Shown in pieces: positions 15,415-22,277 of a DNA stretch of 37,495 nt. The notes below the pieces were generated by a model that saw only the letters and a program-made list of their open reading frames with translations, was not told where the DNA came from and did no database searches. Position 1 is the first letter of the stretch. Each line of letters starts with the position of its first letter. The stretch spans positions 1-37,495 of the forward strand of contig DIWI01000066.1 in the NCBI GenBank assembly GCA_002428415.1. The letters run 5' to 3'. Position numbers and translations under genes: made by a program. The DNA comes from Clostridiaceae bacterium UBA6110 (GTDB taxonomy: Bacteria; Bacillota; Clostridia; Clostridiales; Clostridiaceae).

Positions 15415-15927
15415 ATGAATCCAATAGTAACAATAGAACTTAACAGCGGAAAGATAATCAAGGCAGAGCTTTATCCTGAGATAGCTCCAAATACAGTGAA
15501 GAGCTTCGTATCCCTGATAAAGAAGGGGTACTACGACGGACTGAAGTTCCACAGGGTGATACCTGGTTTCATGATCCAGGGAGGATGCCCTACCGGAACA
15601 GGTGCAGGCGGACCTGGATACAGGATCAAGGGAGAATTCACAGCAAATGGTTTCAAAAATGACCTGAAGCATTCTACCGGAGTGCTTTCCATGGCAAGAG
15701 CACAGATGATGGATTCAGCAGGAAGCCAGTTCTTCTTAATGGTTGCTGATTCACCGCATCTTGACGGCCAGTATGCTTCCTTCGGAAAGGTCATTGAAGG
15801 TGTGGAGCATGCGATAGCCATGTCAAATGTGAAGACTGATTTCAGGGACAAGCCGATGGAAGACCAGATCATGGTGAAAGTAACTGTAGAGAACGCTGAT
15901 GAGATCGGTGAACCTGCGATACTGTAA
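15415..15927 (+). CDS. ppiB: Peptidyl-prolyl cis-trans isomerase, cyclophilin type
   Basis: Catalyses cis-trans isomerisation of prolyl peptide bonds to assist protein folding. The 170-residue protein is a complete cyclophilin domain with no signal peptide, so it is cytoplasmic. Seen motifs are APNTVKSFVSLIKKGYYDG, KFHRVIPGFMIQGG with the catalytic Arg, SMARAQMMDSAGSQFF (active-site Gln and Phe), and HLDGQYASFGKV. The ATG has AAGGAG upstream. It heads a three-gene operon with DUF3783 (12 nt gap) and an XRE/S24-like regulator (15 nt gap). Confidence 0.95.
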   Translation: MNPIVTIELNSGKIIKAELYPEIAPNTVKSFVSLIKKGYYDGLKFHRVIPGFMIQGGCPTGTGAGGPGYRIKGEFTANGFKNDLKHSTGVLSMARAQMMDSAGSQFFLMVADSPHLDGQYASFGKVIEGVEHAIAMSNVKTDFRDKPMEDQIMVKVTVENADEIGEPAIL

Positions 15928-15939
15928 AAGGAGACAGAC

Positions 15940-16335
15940 ATGAGAGAAGGAAGAGTGCTGCTTGTCCACGGACTAAGCGAGCTTGAAAGGAATGAGCTTC
16001 TTGGTGCAGGCTTCAGCCTGGATATAGTAGATGACAGCAACGCAGGAGGCACGCTTGAGGACATACTCGAAGGCAGAAGCATAAGGTATGAAGGAAAGCC
16101 CCATCAGGCAGTCAAGATAATCATATTCTATGGATATGAGACAAACGACGAACTGAAGGAAGCTGTGGTAATGATAAGAAAGAACCACGTATATGGAGCC
16201 ATAATGGCTGTAGTCACTGAAAACTCCTACAGATGGAAGTTTTCCTATCTCATTGAGCACCTCATAGAGGAACGTGAGGAGAACAGGAAAATCGAACAGG
16301 AGAGACGGGCCAGAGAAGAATCCGCAAGGCAATAG
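15940..16335 (+). CDS. DUF3783 domain protein
   Basis: A 131-residue soluble protein. Residues 1-110 fit the DUF3783 pattern: an N-terminal strand VLLVHGLS, a helix-strand unit, then VKIIIFYGYETNDELKEAVVMIRKN and YGAIMAVVTENSYRWKFSYLIEHL. The last 25 residues are a charged helix rich in Glu and Arg, likely coiled or disordered. Its function is unknown in the family. It starts at ATG 15940 after AAAAGGAGACAGAC and sits between the cyclophilin and regulator genes in one apparent operon. Confidence 0.75.
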   Translation: MREGRVLLVHGLSELERNELLGAGFSLDIVDDSNAGGTLEDILEGRSIRYEGKPHQAVKIIIFYGYETNDELKEAVVMIRKNHVYGAIMAVVTENSYRWKFSYLIEHLIEEREENRKIEQERRAREESARQ

Positions 16336-16350
16336 ATTGGAGTGTATTGA

Positions 16351-17043
16351 TTGAGCAGAGTAGGAGAACAGCTTAAGAAAGCCAGGGAAGAATCCGGGAT
16401 GAGCATGAAGCAGCTCGGAAAGAAGCTTGGAGTTTCAGATAGCTTTGTCAACGAGGTTGAACAGGGCAGAAGGGTTGTCAATGAAGCCCTTCTCGAAAGG
16501 TTCACTAAGGTATTCGGTAAGGATGTAACCAAAATGGGACTCGGATCCCTTGAAGCTTCAGTGACTAATGACGAGCCTGAAGTAAAAAGGGTTCAGGTGA
16601 AGCCCAGGGAGGAATACAAGGCACCTGCAACACCTGTGAGCGAACTCTGGAACCAGGCGTTTGGCGATAACATCAAGAACATACCTGTATATGACTATAT
16701 GATGAAGGATCCCATCGAGAACAGGACATATGCCGTTACAGGCAAGAAGATCGAGGGACATCCTGCTGACAAGGTTGTAGCCATCAAAGTAATGGAAGAC
16801 GACCTGATTGGCTTCAGGATAGCAAAGGGGGACCTGGTTCTTTGCACAGAGGTGAAGGAAATCCAGGGAACCTCGGTACTGCTTGTGGAGTACAAAGGGA
16901 AAAGGATGCTGAGGAAGGCGATTAATCTAAATAACGGCAACATCATGCTCCTCACAAACAAGAACGGTGAGAAGTCTGAAACTATGTCGGTTAAAGATGT
17001 AAAGCCGCTTATGAAGGTTTTCAAGGTTGAGTTTTTCATATGA
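16351..17043 (+). CDS. XRE-type regulator with an S24/LexA-like C-terminal domain lacking the catalytic serine
   Basis: A 230-residue DNA-binding protein. Residues 5-60 form a clear XRE helix-turn-helix (GEQLKKAREESGMSMKQLGKKLGVSDSFVNEVEQGRR is the scanned span, residues 5-41). Residues about 110-230 look like the S24 fold of LexA/CI repressors: VMEDDLIGFRIAKGDLVL at 147-164, then VLLVEYKGKRMLRKA with a Lys at 184. In active S24 proteins the first segment reads V-x-G-D-S-M; here the Ser position is Asp151 (Leu follows instead of Met). I infer a ligand- or protein-sensing repressor that does not self-cleave. The start is TTG with TGGAGTG upstream. It is last in the ppiB operon. Confidence 0.72.
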   Translation: MSRVGEQLKKAREESGMSMKQLGKKLGVSDSFVNEVEQGRRVVNEALLERFTKVFGKDVTKMGLGSLEASVTNDEPEVKRVQVKPREEYKAPATPVSELWNQAFGDNIKNIPVYDYMMKDPIENRTYAVTGKKIEGHPADKVVAIKVMEDDLIGFRIAKGDLVLCTEVKEIQGTSVLLVEYKGKRMLRKAINLNNGNIMLLTNKNGEKSETMSVKDVKPLMKVFKVEFFI

Positions 17044-17051
17044 ATTCAAAG

Positions 17052-17075
17052 GGGACGGTTATTCCGTCTCTTTTT
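17052..17075 (+). terminator. Rho-independent terminator of the ppiB operon
   Basis: A stem GGGACGG/CCGTCTC (one G-T pair) with TTATT loop is followed by five T residues, 8 nt after the regulator's stop codon. Confidence 0.88.
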
Positions 17076-17348
17076 ATATCCGCAACTTCTTACATAGTGC
17101 CAAATATGTGTCAGCATTCTGAACAATCCACAAGTGGATTGTGAGCAATGTGGATAAGTGTGGAAAACCTGTGGATTGTTGACACATGCTGATATTGAAG
17201 GTTTTTAGGGGTTTTTGGGAAAAAGTTATCCACAGGCCTGTGATTGTTTACTGTTTATTCTTTGTTTTGACATGGAATGGTTTCATTTTGAATTGCCTGA
17301 CAGAATATAATAAATGAAAGATGCCTTTTTTGGCTTTTAGGAGGACAA
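17076..17348. other. Intergenic region rich in DnaA boxes
   Basis: The gap between the ppiB operon terminator and the ABC transporter operon has no gene. It carries a cluster of DnaA-box sequences at 17124-17234 (listed separately), nested inverted repeats, and a TATAAT at 17306-17311 that is probably the -10 element of the transporter operon. Confidence 0.6.
17124..17234. promoter_or_regulatory. Cluster of DnaA-box-like sites
   Basis: Two perfect DnaA boxes (TTATCCACA): minus strand 17149-17157 and plus strand 17226-17234. TTTTCCACA, one mismatch, is on the minus strand at 17159-17167. CAATCCACA, two mismatches, is on the plus strand at 17124-17132 and the minus strand at 17170-17178. The first site forms the palindrome CAATCCACAAGTGGATTG (17124-17141). 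AACAATCCAC at 17122-17131 is the exact complement of GTGGATTGTT at 17171-17180. It may bind DnaA for titration or gene regulation. Confidence 0.6.
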
Positions 17349-18299
17349 ATGATGAGATTGAATAAACTAATAATAAGCGTTATTGCGGGAGCTTCGATAT
17401 TGGCATTATCTGCGTGCGGAAGCAAGGCTGAGGAGCCTGTTGTGAAGAACCAGGGTGATCCGATCACTGTCGGGTCTTTCGTTGATACTGAAGGCGGTAT
17501 CCTTGGCAATATCATACTTTTGGCACTTGAGGATAAGGGATATCTAATAGAAGACAAGGTTCAGTTCGGGACACCGGATATACACAGGAATGCACTTCTC
17601 CAGGCAGAGCTTGATATTGGAGTGGACTACACAGGGAACGGACAGTATTATGTGGAAGGCTTTGCTGAGTCCGTCTGGGTGAAAGCAGACACTGCGTATG
17701 AATCAATAAGGACTGCGGATGAAAAGAACGGACTGCTCTGGATGACACCTGCAAAAGCCAACAACACCGAGGCAATTGCTGTAACCAAGGACTTTTCAGA
17801 GAAAAACAGTGTGAAAAGTCTCGCTGACCTTGCTGCATACATAAACAAGGGCGGGGAGATAAAATTCATCACAAGCCAGCTGTTCGCTGAAAAGGAGGCC
17901 GGTCTGCTGGGTATTGAAAAAGCATATGGCTTCAAATTCCAGCCTTCCCAGCTGGTGCTTCTGCCACATGGAAATACGGCTGAGACGCTTAAGGCGCTGT
18001 CCGAAGGACGCGACGGGATAAATGCTGCTCTTGCATACGCTACAGACGGATCCCTTGTGGACCTTGGCCTGATAGTGCTTGAAGACCCTATGTCGATTCC
18101 GCCGGTATATGAGCCGGCACCGATCGTAAGGAAGGAGACTGCAGACAAGTATCCTGAAGTCAAGGAAATACTGGGAACGCTTTTCGCTGGACTCAGCAAG
18201 GAAAAGCTGCAGGAGATGAACAAGAAGGTCATTGTTGACGGCGCATCACCAAAGGATGTTGCTGAAGCATACCTTAAGGAAGCGGGTATTCTCGATTAG
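17349..18299 (+). CDS. Osmoprotectant ABC transporter substrate-binding lipoprotein (YehZ/OsmF-like)
   Basis: Extracytoplasmic glycine-betaine/choline-type binding protein, 316 residues. The lipoprotein signal ends in LSACGS near residues 19-25, with Cys23-24 as the acylated residue, so it is anchored on the outer face of the membrane. The mature part starts with PITVGSFVDTEGGILGNI and has DIGVDYTGNGQYY and the LVLLPHGNTAETLKAL segment typical of the OpuAC-like type 2 fold. It is the first gene of a four-gene operon whose order, binding protein, long permease, ATPase and short permease, mirrors E. coli yehZYXW. ATG at 17349 follows AGGAGG. The actual ligand could be betaine, choline or another quaternary amine. 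Confidence 0.87.
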   Translation: MMRLNKLIISVIAGASILALSACGSKAEEPVVKNQGDPITVGSFVDTEGGILGNIILLALEDKGYLIEDKVQFGTPDIHRNALLQAELDIGVDYTGNGQYYVEGFAESVWVKADTAYESIRTADEKNGLLWMTPAKANNTEAIAVTKDFSEKNSVKSLADLAAYINKGGEIKFITSQLFAEKEAGLLGIEKAYGFKFQPSQLVLLPHGNTAETLKALSEGRDGINAALAYATDGSLVDLGLIVLEDPMSIPPVYEPAPIVRKETADKYPEVKEILGTLFAGLSKEKLQEMNKKVIVDGASPKDVAEAYLKEAGILD

Positions 18300-18311
18300 G
18301 CGGTGGTACAT

Positions 18312-19466
18312 TTGAACAGGAAACCTGAAGGCACGCTGCTGCTTTTTGCAGCAGCTGGCTTCATATCAACCTTTTTTCTTGACTTTGCAGAGGCGAAGCC
18401 AAACAGGATATTAAGCGGAGTGAGACTTGGATCCTTCGATTTTCTCGGTATCTATGCCGGAATACTTGTTCTGGTCTTCGCAGTAGTAATTGTCTCATCA
18501 GTTCTCAGGGATGGAAAAATAAGACACATGATATCTGGAATGGCAGCTTCCGCAGGAATTGCGGTGCTGCTTCTTTCTGTTGGTCCGATGGCAGGTCTGG
18601 CCATACCTGCAGGGACATCCCCCAGGATAAGCATATCGAGCGGCATGTACATTACCCTTCTCTGCCTCTACATAATTCTGGGTACATCCATGAGAAGGCT
18701 TAAGGGACACAGAACACTTAAGCTGATCCTGGTTGCTGTTGCAGCACTATCTGCACTTTTCGCAGTTGCATCAGGCAGCTACTCTGACCTCTCGATCATG
18801 AAGGAGTACCAGGTAAAGAAATCCCAGTTTGCAGGAAATCTCGAGACACACCTCTTCCTCTCCTTTGGATCCACCCTGGCTGCTGCAGTAATTGCCATGC
18901 CATTTGGATACCTTGCATACAAGAAGCCGACGCTTGAGGGAAAGATAATGACTCCCATGGCATTCTTTGAGACAATACCATCACTGTCTCTGTTCGGAAT
19001 GCTGATGGTCCCCCTGGGCTATCTGGGAAGCATAGGTATTTTCAAGGCGATCGGGGTGAGCGGCATAGGTTGGGCGCCTGCGTTCATAGCGCTAACCCTT
19101 TATGGACTATTGCCGATTGCAAGGAACACTCTGGCAGGCTTCAAGAATGTAGATGCGGGAGTGGTTGAAGCTGCTGAGGGCATGGGAATGGGAAAAGGCA
19201 GGGTGCTTTGGAGAATTGAACTCCCTCTGGCATTTCCTGTCATCTTTGCAGGAATAAGGGTTGCACTGGTTCAGGCAATAGGCGGAGCGGTTCTTGCAGG
19301 TCTTGTCGGAGGCGGAGGCCTTGGCAGCTTTGTTTTCCTGGGCCTTGCAGAAGCTTCAAGTGACCTTGTGCTGCTGGGAGTCATACCAATAGTTCTGATG
19401 ACGCTCACAGGAGACTCACTCATGAAGGCGGCGGTTAAAAGGCTTGAGATTGGAGGTGCGATATGA
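18312..19466 (+). CDS. Osmoprotectant ABC transporter permease, long form (YehY-like)
   Basis: A 384-residue inner-membrane permease. The N-terminal third has additional hydrophobic segments (about residues 10-140) not found in short permeases, matching the roughly 385-residue YehY. The C-terminal part is a standard binding-protein-dependent permease domain with a coupling-helix EAA motif, VVEAAEGMGMGKGRVLWRIELPLA, that contacts the ATPase. A GTG at 18303 is in frame, but only TTG at 18312 has a plausible ribosome binding site. The stop overlaps the ATPase start by ATGA, indicating translational coupling. Confidence 0.87.
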   Translation: MNRKPEGTLLLFAAAGFISTFFLDFAEAKPNRILSGVRLGSFDFLGIYAGILVLVFAVVIVSSVLRDGKIRHMISGMAASAGIAVLLLSVGPMAGLAIPAGTSPRISISSGMYITLLCLYIILGTSMRRLKGHRTLKLILVAVAALSALFAVASGSYSDLSIMKEYQVKKSQFAGNLETHLFLSFGSTLAAAVIAMPFGYLAYKKPTLEGKIMTPMAFFETIPSLSLFGMLMVPLGYLGSIGIFKAIGVSGIGWAPAFIALTLYGLLPIARNTLAGFKNVDAGVVEAAEGMGMGKGRVLWRIELPLAFPVIFAGIRVALVQAIGGAVLAGLVGGGGLGSFVFLGLAEASSDLVLLGVIPIVLMTLTGDSLMKAAVKRLEIGGAI

Positions 19467-20266
19467 TTAGGCTGGAGCATGTTACGAAGGAATATGACGG
19501 ATTCAGGGCCTGCGATGACGTTACCTTCACCGTTCAAAAGGGTGAGATCCTGGTAATACTCGGACCATCAGGATGCGGGAAGTCAACGACCTTAAGGCTC
19601 ATTAACAGGATGGTGGAGAGGACTTCAGGTACCATTGAGGTAAAGGGAAGGAATGTAGACACAATCAAGGGAGAAGAGCTCAGACGGGGAATAGGCTATG
19701 TCATACAGAATACCGGACTCTTTCCTCATATGAGGGTGGACAGGAATATCGCCACAGTTCCATCAATACTTGGCTGGGAACAGAAAAGGACAGATGACAG
19801 GGTAAGGGAGATGCTTGACCTTGTAGGACTTGACTATGACAGGTATTCGAAAAAGTACCCAAGGGAGCTTTCCGGTGGCGAGGCTCAAAGGGTTGGAGTC
19901 GCAAGGGCGCTTGCTTCGGATCCGGACATAGTGCTGATGGATGAACCCTTTGGTGCGGTAGATCCGATAAACCGTCTGAGACTGCAGAAGGAATTTTCGC
20001 AGATACAGCGAAAGCTCCATAAGACAGTGGTTTTTGTGACTCACGATGTTGAGGAGGCCATGCTTCTGGGAGACAGGATATGCATCATGAGACAGGGTAA
20101 AGTAGTGCAGATCGGAACGCCGGAGGAAATAGTCCTGAAGCCATGCGATGACTTTGTTGAGAGCTTTTTCGGTGCCGAAGGCGCGCTGAAGCTCCTGTCA
20201 AGGTACAGGGCAGCTGATTATGCTGAAGATGTGCATTCGGAAGGGTCGCCGCTTGAGACTGATTAA
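19463..20266 (+). CDS. Osmoprotectant ABC transporter ATPase, truncated by an in-frame stop (YehX-like)
   Basis: A 267-residue ATPase that would energise betaine/choline-type uptake. All nucleotide-binding elements are intact: Walker A GPSGCGKST near residues 33-41, the Q-loop in YVIQNTGLF, signature LSGGEAQRV near 137, Walker B IVLMDEPFG, and the H-loop VFVTHD. The chain ends ...GSPLETD and TAA at 20264-20266. The same frame then continues without another stop to TGA at 20381-20383, which overlaps the next gene's ATG exactly as the upstream gene junction does. The original product was therefore probably about 306 residues, and a single base change created the stop. The lost 39 residues look like part of a C-terminal CBS-like regulatory tail, so the truncated ATPase could still work. 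Confidence 0.85.
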   Translation: MIRLEHVTKEYDGFRACDDVTFTVQKGEILVILGPSGCGKSTTLRLINRMVERTSGTIEVKGRNVDTIKGEELRRGIGYVIQNTGLFPHMRVDRNIATVPSILGWEQKRTDDRVREMLDLVGLDYDRYSKKYPRELSGGEAQRVGVARALASDPDIVLMDEPFGAVDPINRLRLQKEFSQIQRKLHKTVVFVTHDVEEAMLLGDRICIMRQGKVVQIGTPEEIVLKPCDDFVESFFGAEGALKLLSRYRAADYAEDVHSEGSPLETD

Positions 20267-20383
20267 AGCCTTAAGGAAGCCCTTGCTTCAATGATACTTG
20301 AGGGAAGGGAAAGGGTTCCGATAGGAGATGGAAGCATTGCGCTTTCATCCATTCTGGATGCCCTGAGGAGACAGGAATCATGA
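20267..20383 (+). pseudogene. Severed C-terminal tail of the YehX-like ATPase
   Basis: 38 codons in the same frame as the ATPase, from the codon after TAA to TGA at 20381-20383. They encode SLKEALASMILEGRERV followed by IGDGSIALSSILDALRR, which resembles the start of a CBS motif (helix, then strand with DG turn). There is no internal start with a ribosome binding site. The end overlaps the yehW-like ATG by 4 nt (ATGA), the usual spacing in this operon. Confidence 0.75.
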
Positions 20384-21105
20384 AGCTTAAGAGAATATTC
20401 CCGGTTGCAGCCCTTACTGCAATCCTTGTACTTATGCTTTTATTTTCAAGGGAATTCGAGATATTCATGTACGGGATATTTAACACAAAGACCCAGACCG
20501 GCTCAAGGACACCGCTCATAGTGCTGTTTGCAGAGCACCTTAACATGGTGGTCGTCTCCGGAGTCATTGCAGTCCTTATGGGCCTTGCCCTCGGAATATT
20601 CATAAGCTCCGGTCCGGGCAGGGAATACAGGGATGCATTCGAGGAGATCATAAGCCTCGGGCAGGCATTCCCATCTGCGGCACTATTGGCTCTCGTTGTC
20701 CCTATAGTCGGGTATGGCTCTGAAGGTGCCCTGATTGCACTCGTAATATATGCACTCATGCCTATCGTCTACAATACCTATGCCGGACTCACAGGGGTGG
20801 ATCCTGATTGTATCGAGGCTGCTAAGGGTATGGGCATGGAAGACAAAAGGATATTCACAAGGATAAGGCTGCCTTTGGCCGCAAATGTAATCCTTGCCGG
20901 TATACGGACTTCGCTGGTCATAAACATAAGTGCAGCGACCCTTGCCGCAGCAGTTGGAGCCGGAGGGCTTGGAGTTCTTGTGGTTAACGGAGTCAAGGCC
21001 TTCGACCCTGTTCTAATACTGGAAGGAGCGATACCTGTATCGCTTATGGCAGTCATTGCGGATCTTGTGATGAAGGAAATCGAAAAAAAGCTGAGCTATA
21101 GCTAA
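20380..21105 (+). CDS. Osmoprotectant ABC transporter permease, short form (YehW-like)
   Basis: A 241-residue integral membrane permease with about six hydrophobic segments. The coupling motif CIEAAKGMGMEDKRIFTRIRLPLA near residues 146-169 is the EAA loop that docks on the ATPase. TLAAAVGAGGLG near 190-201 is typical of OpuCB/YehW-type proteins. It pairs with the long permease in the heterodimeric channel. The ATG at 20380 has GAGGAG ten bases upstream and originally overlapped the ATPase stop. With that stop now 114 nt upstream, translational coupling may be weaker, though the ribosome binding site is strong. A terminator closes the operon. Confidence 0.9.
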   Translation: MKLKRIFPVAALTAILVLMLLFSREFEIFMYGIFNTKTQTGSRTPLIVLFAEHLNMVVVSGVIAVLMGLALGIFISSGPGREYRDAFEEIISLGQAFPSAALLALVVPIVGYGSEGALIALVIYALMPIVYNTYAGLTGVDPDCIEAAKGMGMEDKRIFTRIRLPLAANVILAGIRTSLVINISAATLAAAVGAGGLGVLVVNGVKAFDPVLILEGAIPVSLMAVIADLVMKEIEKKLSYS

Positions 21106-21129
21106 AAGGACCCGGTAAACCGAGTCCTT
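21106..21129 (+). terminator. Terminator of the osmoprotectant operon
   Basis: Stem AAGGAC-C-CGG/CCG-A-GTCCTT with one mismatch and a TAAA loop, directly after the stop codon. Confidence 0.65.
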
Positions 21130-21194
21130 CGTAATTATATGAAATATTTCAGCATATGGGTCTCCTGGATGGGATTACAGTAATGGATATACCA

Positions 21195-22067
21195 TCAGGC
21201 TTTTCGTGTGACCTTCCCATCCATAATTGCGAGGAGAAATTTGGCAACTCCATCATGGTCATTGTCATCGCTTATATAATCTGCAATCTTCAGAAGCTGG
21301 TCCACTGAATTGGACATGGCTCCCTTGATGCCTGCAATTCTGATCATTGAGGTGTCGTTGTAATTGTCGCCGATTGCTGCCACATCATCAAGGCTTATGC
21401 CCTTCAGCTCGCAAAGGCGCATAAGTGCCGCTCCCTTGGAGGCTTTGCTTGAGGTAACTTCAAAATTGTACTTCCAGGACGAGAAGGTCAGAAGGTTCTT
21501 GTTCATGGAGAAGTGGTCCATTCCGCTTCTTATCTTGTGCTTGTATGCGCTGATGCTTGATATTGTATTTGCGTGGTCAATGCTTGCAAGTATGTCATCG
21601 AGAGTTGGCACGATCTTCAGGTTGCCCTGCGAAAGCACCAGACCGAGAACATCCTTGTATAGCTGCTCCCTCTTTTCGGAATCCTTACCGAGGTCTTCAA
21701 GCTCCTGTTTGAGCAGATCTATGCTTCCCTGGGTTACATAAGTGTATTCATCAGTGGACGCTTCAAACTCAAGGCTGTGGTCCTCCAGGTATTTCATGGC
21801 TGCAGCTGCCTCATCGATGGGAATGGATGTGGTCATCAGCTTTTTTCCATCCTTGTCGTGAAGGCTGGCTCCATTGCTGGATATGATATACGGGGAAATC
21901 CCATATCCGCTGATTTTTTCCACGATGTCAGCATATGACCTTCCAGATGCTATGCAGACTTCTATACCTGAATCGATGGCCTTCCTGAGAGTCTCCATAC
22001 CGAATTCCGTTGATTTGTGTTCCGAGTCCAGTAACGTTCCGTCCAGATCTGTAACAAATAATCTCAT
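21195..22067 (-). CDS. HAD-superfamily phosphatase, Cof type
   Basis: A 290-residue cytoplasmic hydrolase with the four HAD motifs: DLDGTLLDS (nucleophile Asp7, acid Asp9), a Ser/Thr motif in VCIASGRSYAD, the Lys in SSKASKGAAL near residue 215, and GDNYNDTSMI near 236-245. The C2-type cap in the middle marks the Cof/YidA subgroup, which dephosphorylates sugar phosphates and cofactors such as FMN or PLP. The specific substrate cannot be read from sequence. CAGGAGG precedes the ATG. It is convergent with the osmoprotectant operon and divergent from tryptophanase. Confidence 0.92.
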   Translation of the reverse strand: MRLFVTDLDGTLLDSEHKSTEFGMETLRKAIDSGIEVCIASGRSYADIVEKISGYGISPYIISSNGASLHDKDGKKLMTTSIPIDEAAAAMKYLEDHSLEFEASTDEYTYVTQGSIDLLKQELEDLGKDSEKREQLYKDVLGLVLSQGNLKIVPTLDDILASIDHANTISSISAYKHKIRSGMDHFSMNKNLLTFSSWKYNFEVTSSKASKGAALMRLCELKGISLDDVAAIGDNYNDTSMIRIAGIKGAMSNSVDQLLKIADYISDDNDHDGVAKFLLAIMDGKVTRKA

Positions 22068-22189
22068 AAACTTCCTCCTGAACTTTTGTTGTCATCAGTA
22101 TAACACCTGAATAGGTTTTCAAAGAAATGAAAATTTCTGAAAGTCATTCTGTTAGCTGGAGAATCGCCGCATAATGGACATATTCTCAC

Positions 22190-22203
22190 TGTAAACGTTT
22201 TGA
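22190..22203 (+). promoter_or_regulatory. cre-like catabolite-repression site at the tryptophanase promoter
   Basis: TGTAAACGTTTTGA matches 13 of 14 positions of the Gram-positive CcpA site TGWAANCGNTNWCA. It overlaps the -35 hexamer of the putative tryptophanase promoter, so CcpA binding would block transcription. Confidence 0.55.
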
Positions 22204-22227
22204 CAGAAGATGTGACTTGGTGATAAC
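22200..22227 (+). promoter_or_regulatory. Putative tryptophanase promoter
   Basis: TTGACA (22200-22205, perfect) with a 16-bp spacer and GATAAC (22222-22227, 4/6), giving a leader of about 45 nt. Confidence 0.4.
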
Positions 22228-22277
22228 CTGAATAGTGGATAAGCAAACCGCATTTTTGGCGGTCAAGGAGGAATCAG

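Noticed and set aside
17110..17240. Chromosomal replication origin
   Set aside because: None of dnaA, dnaN, recF, gyrB or rpmH is present and the region is only about 300 bp; a DnaA-box cluster is the safer reading.
20260..20275. Frameshift as the cause of the ABC ATPase truncation
   Set aside because: The downstream coding tail is in the same frame as the ATPase, so a nonsense codon, not a frameshift, explains it.
22208..22225. Tiny GTG-ACT-TGG-TGA reading frame as a TnaC-like leader peptide
   Set aside because: It has no ribosome binding site, no TnaC-like length or Trp/Pro spacing, and overlaps the predicted promoter.
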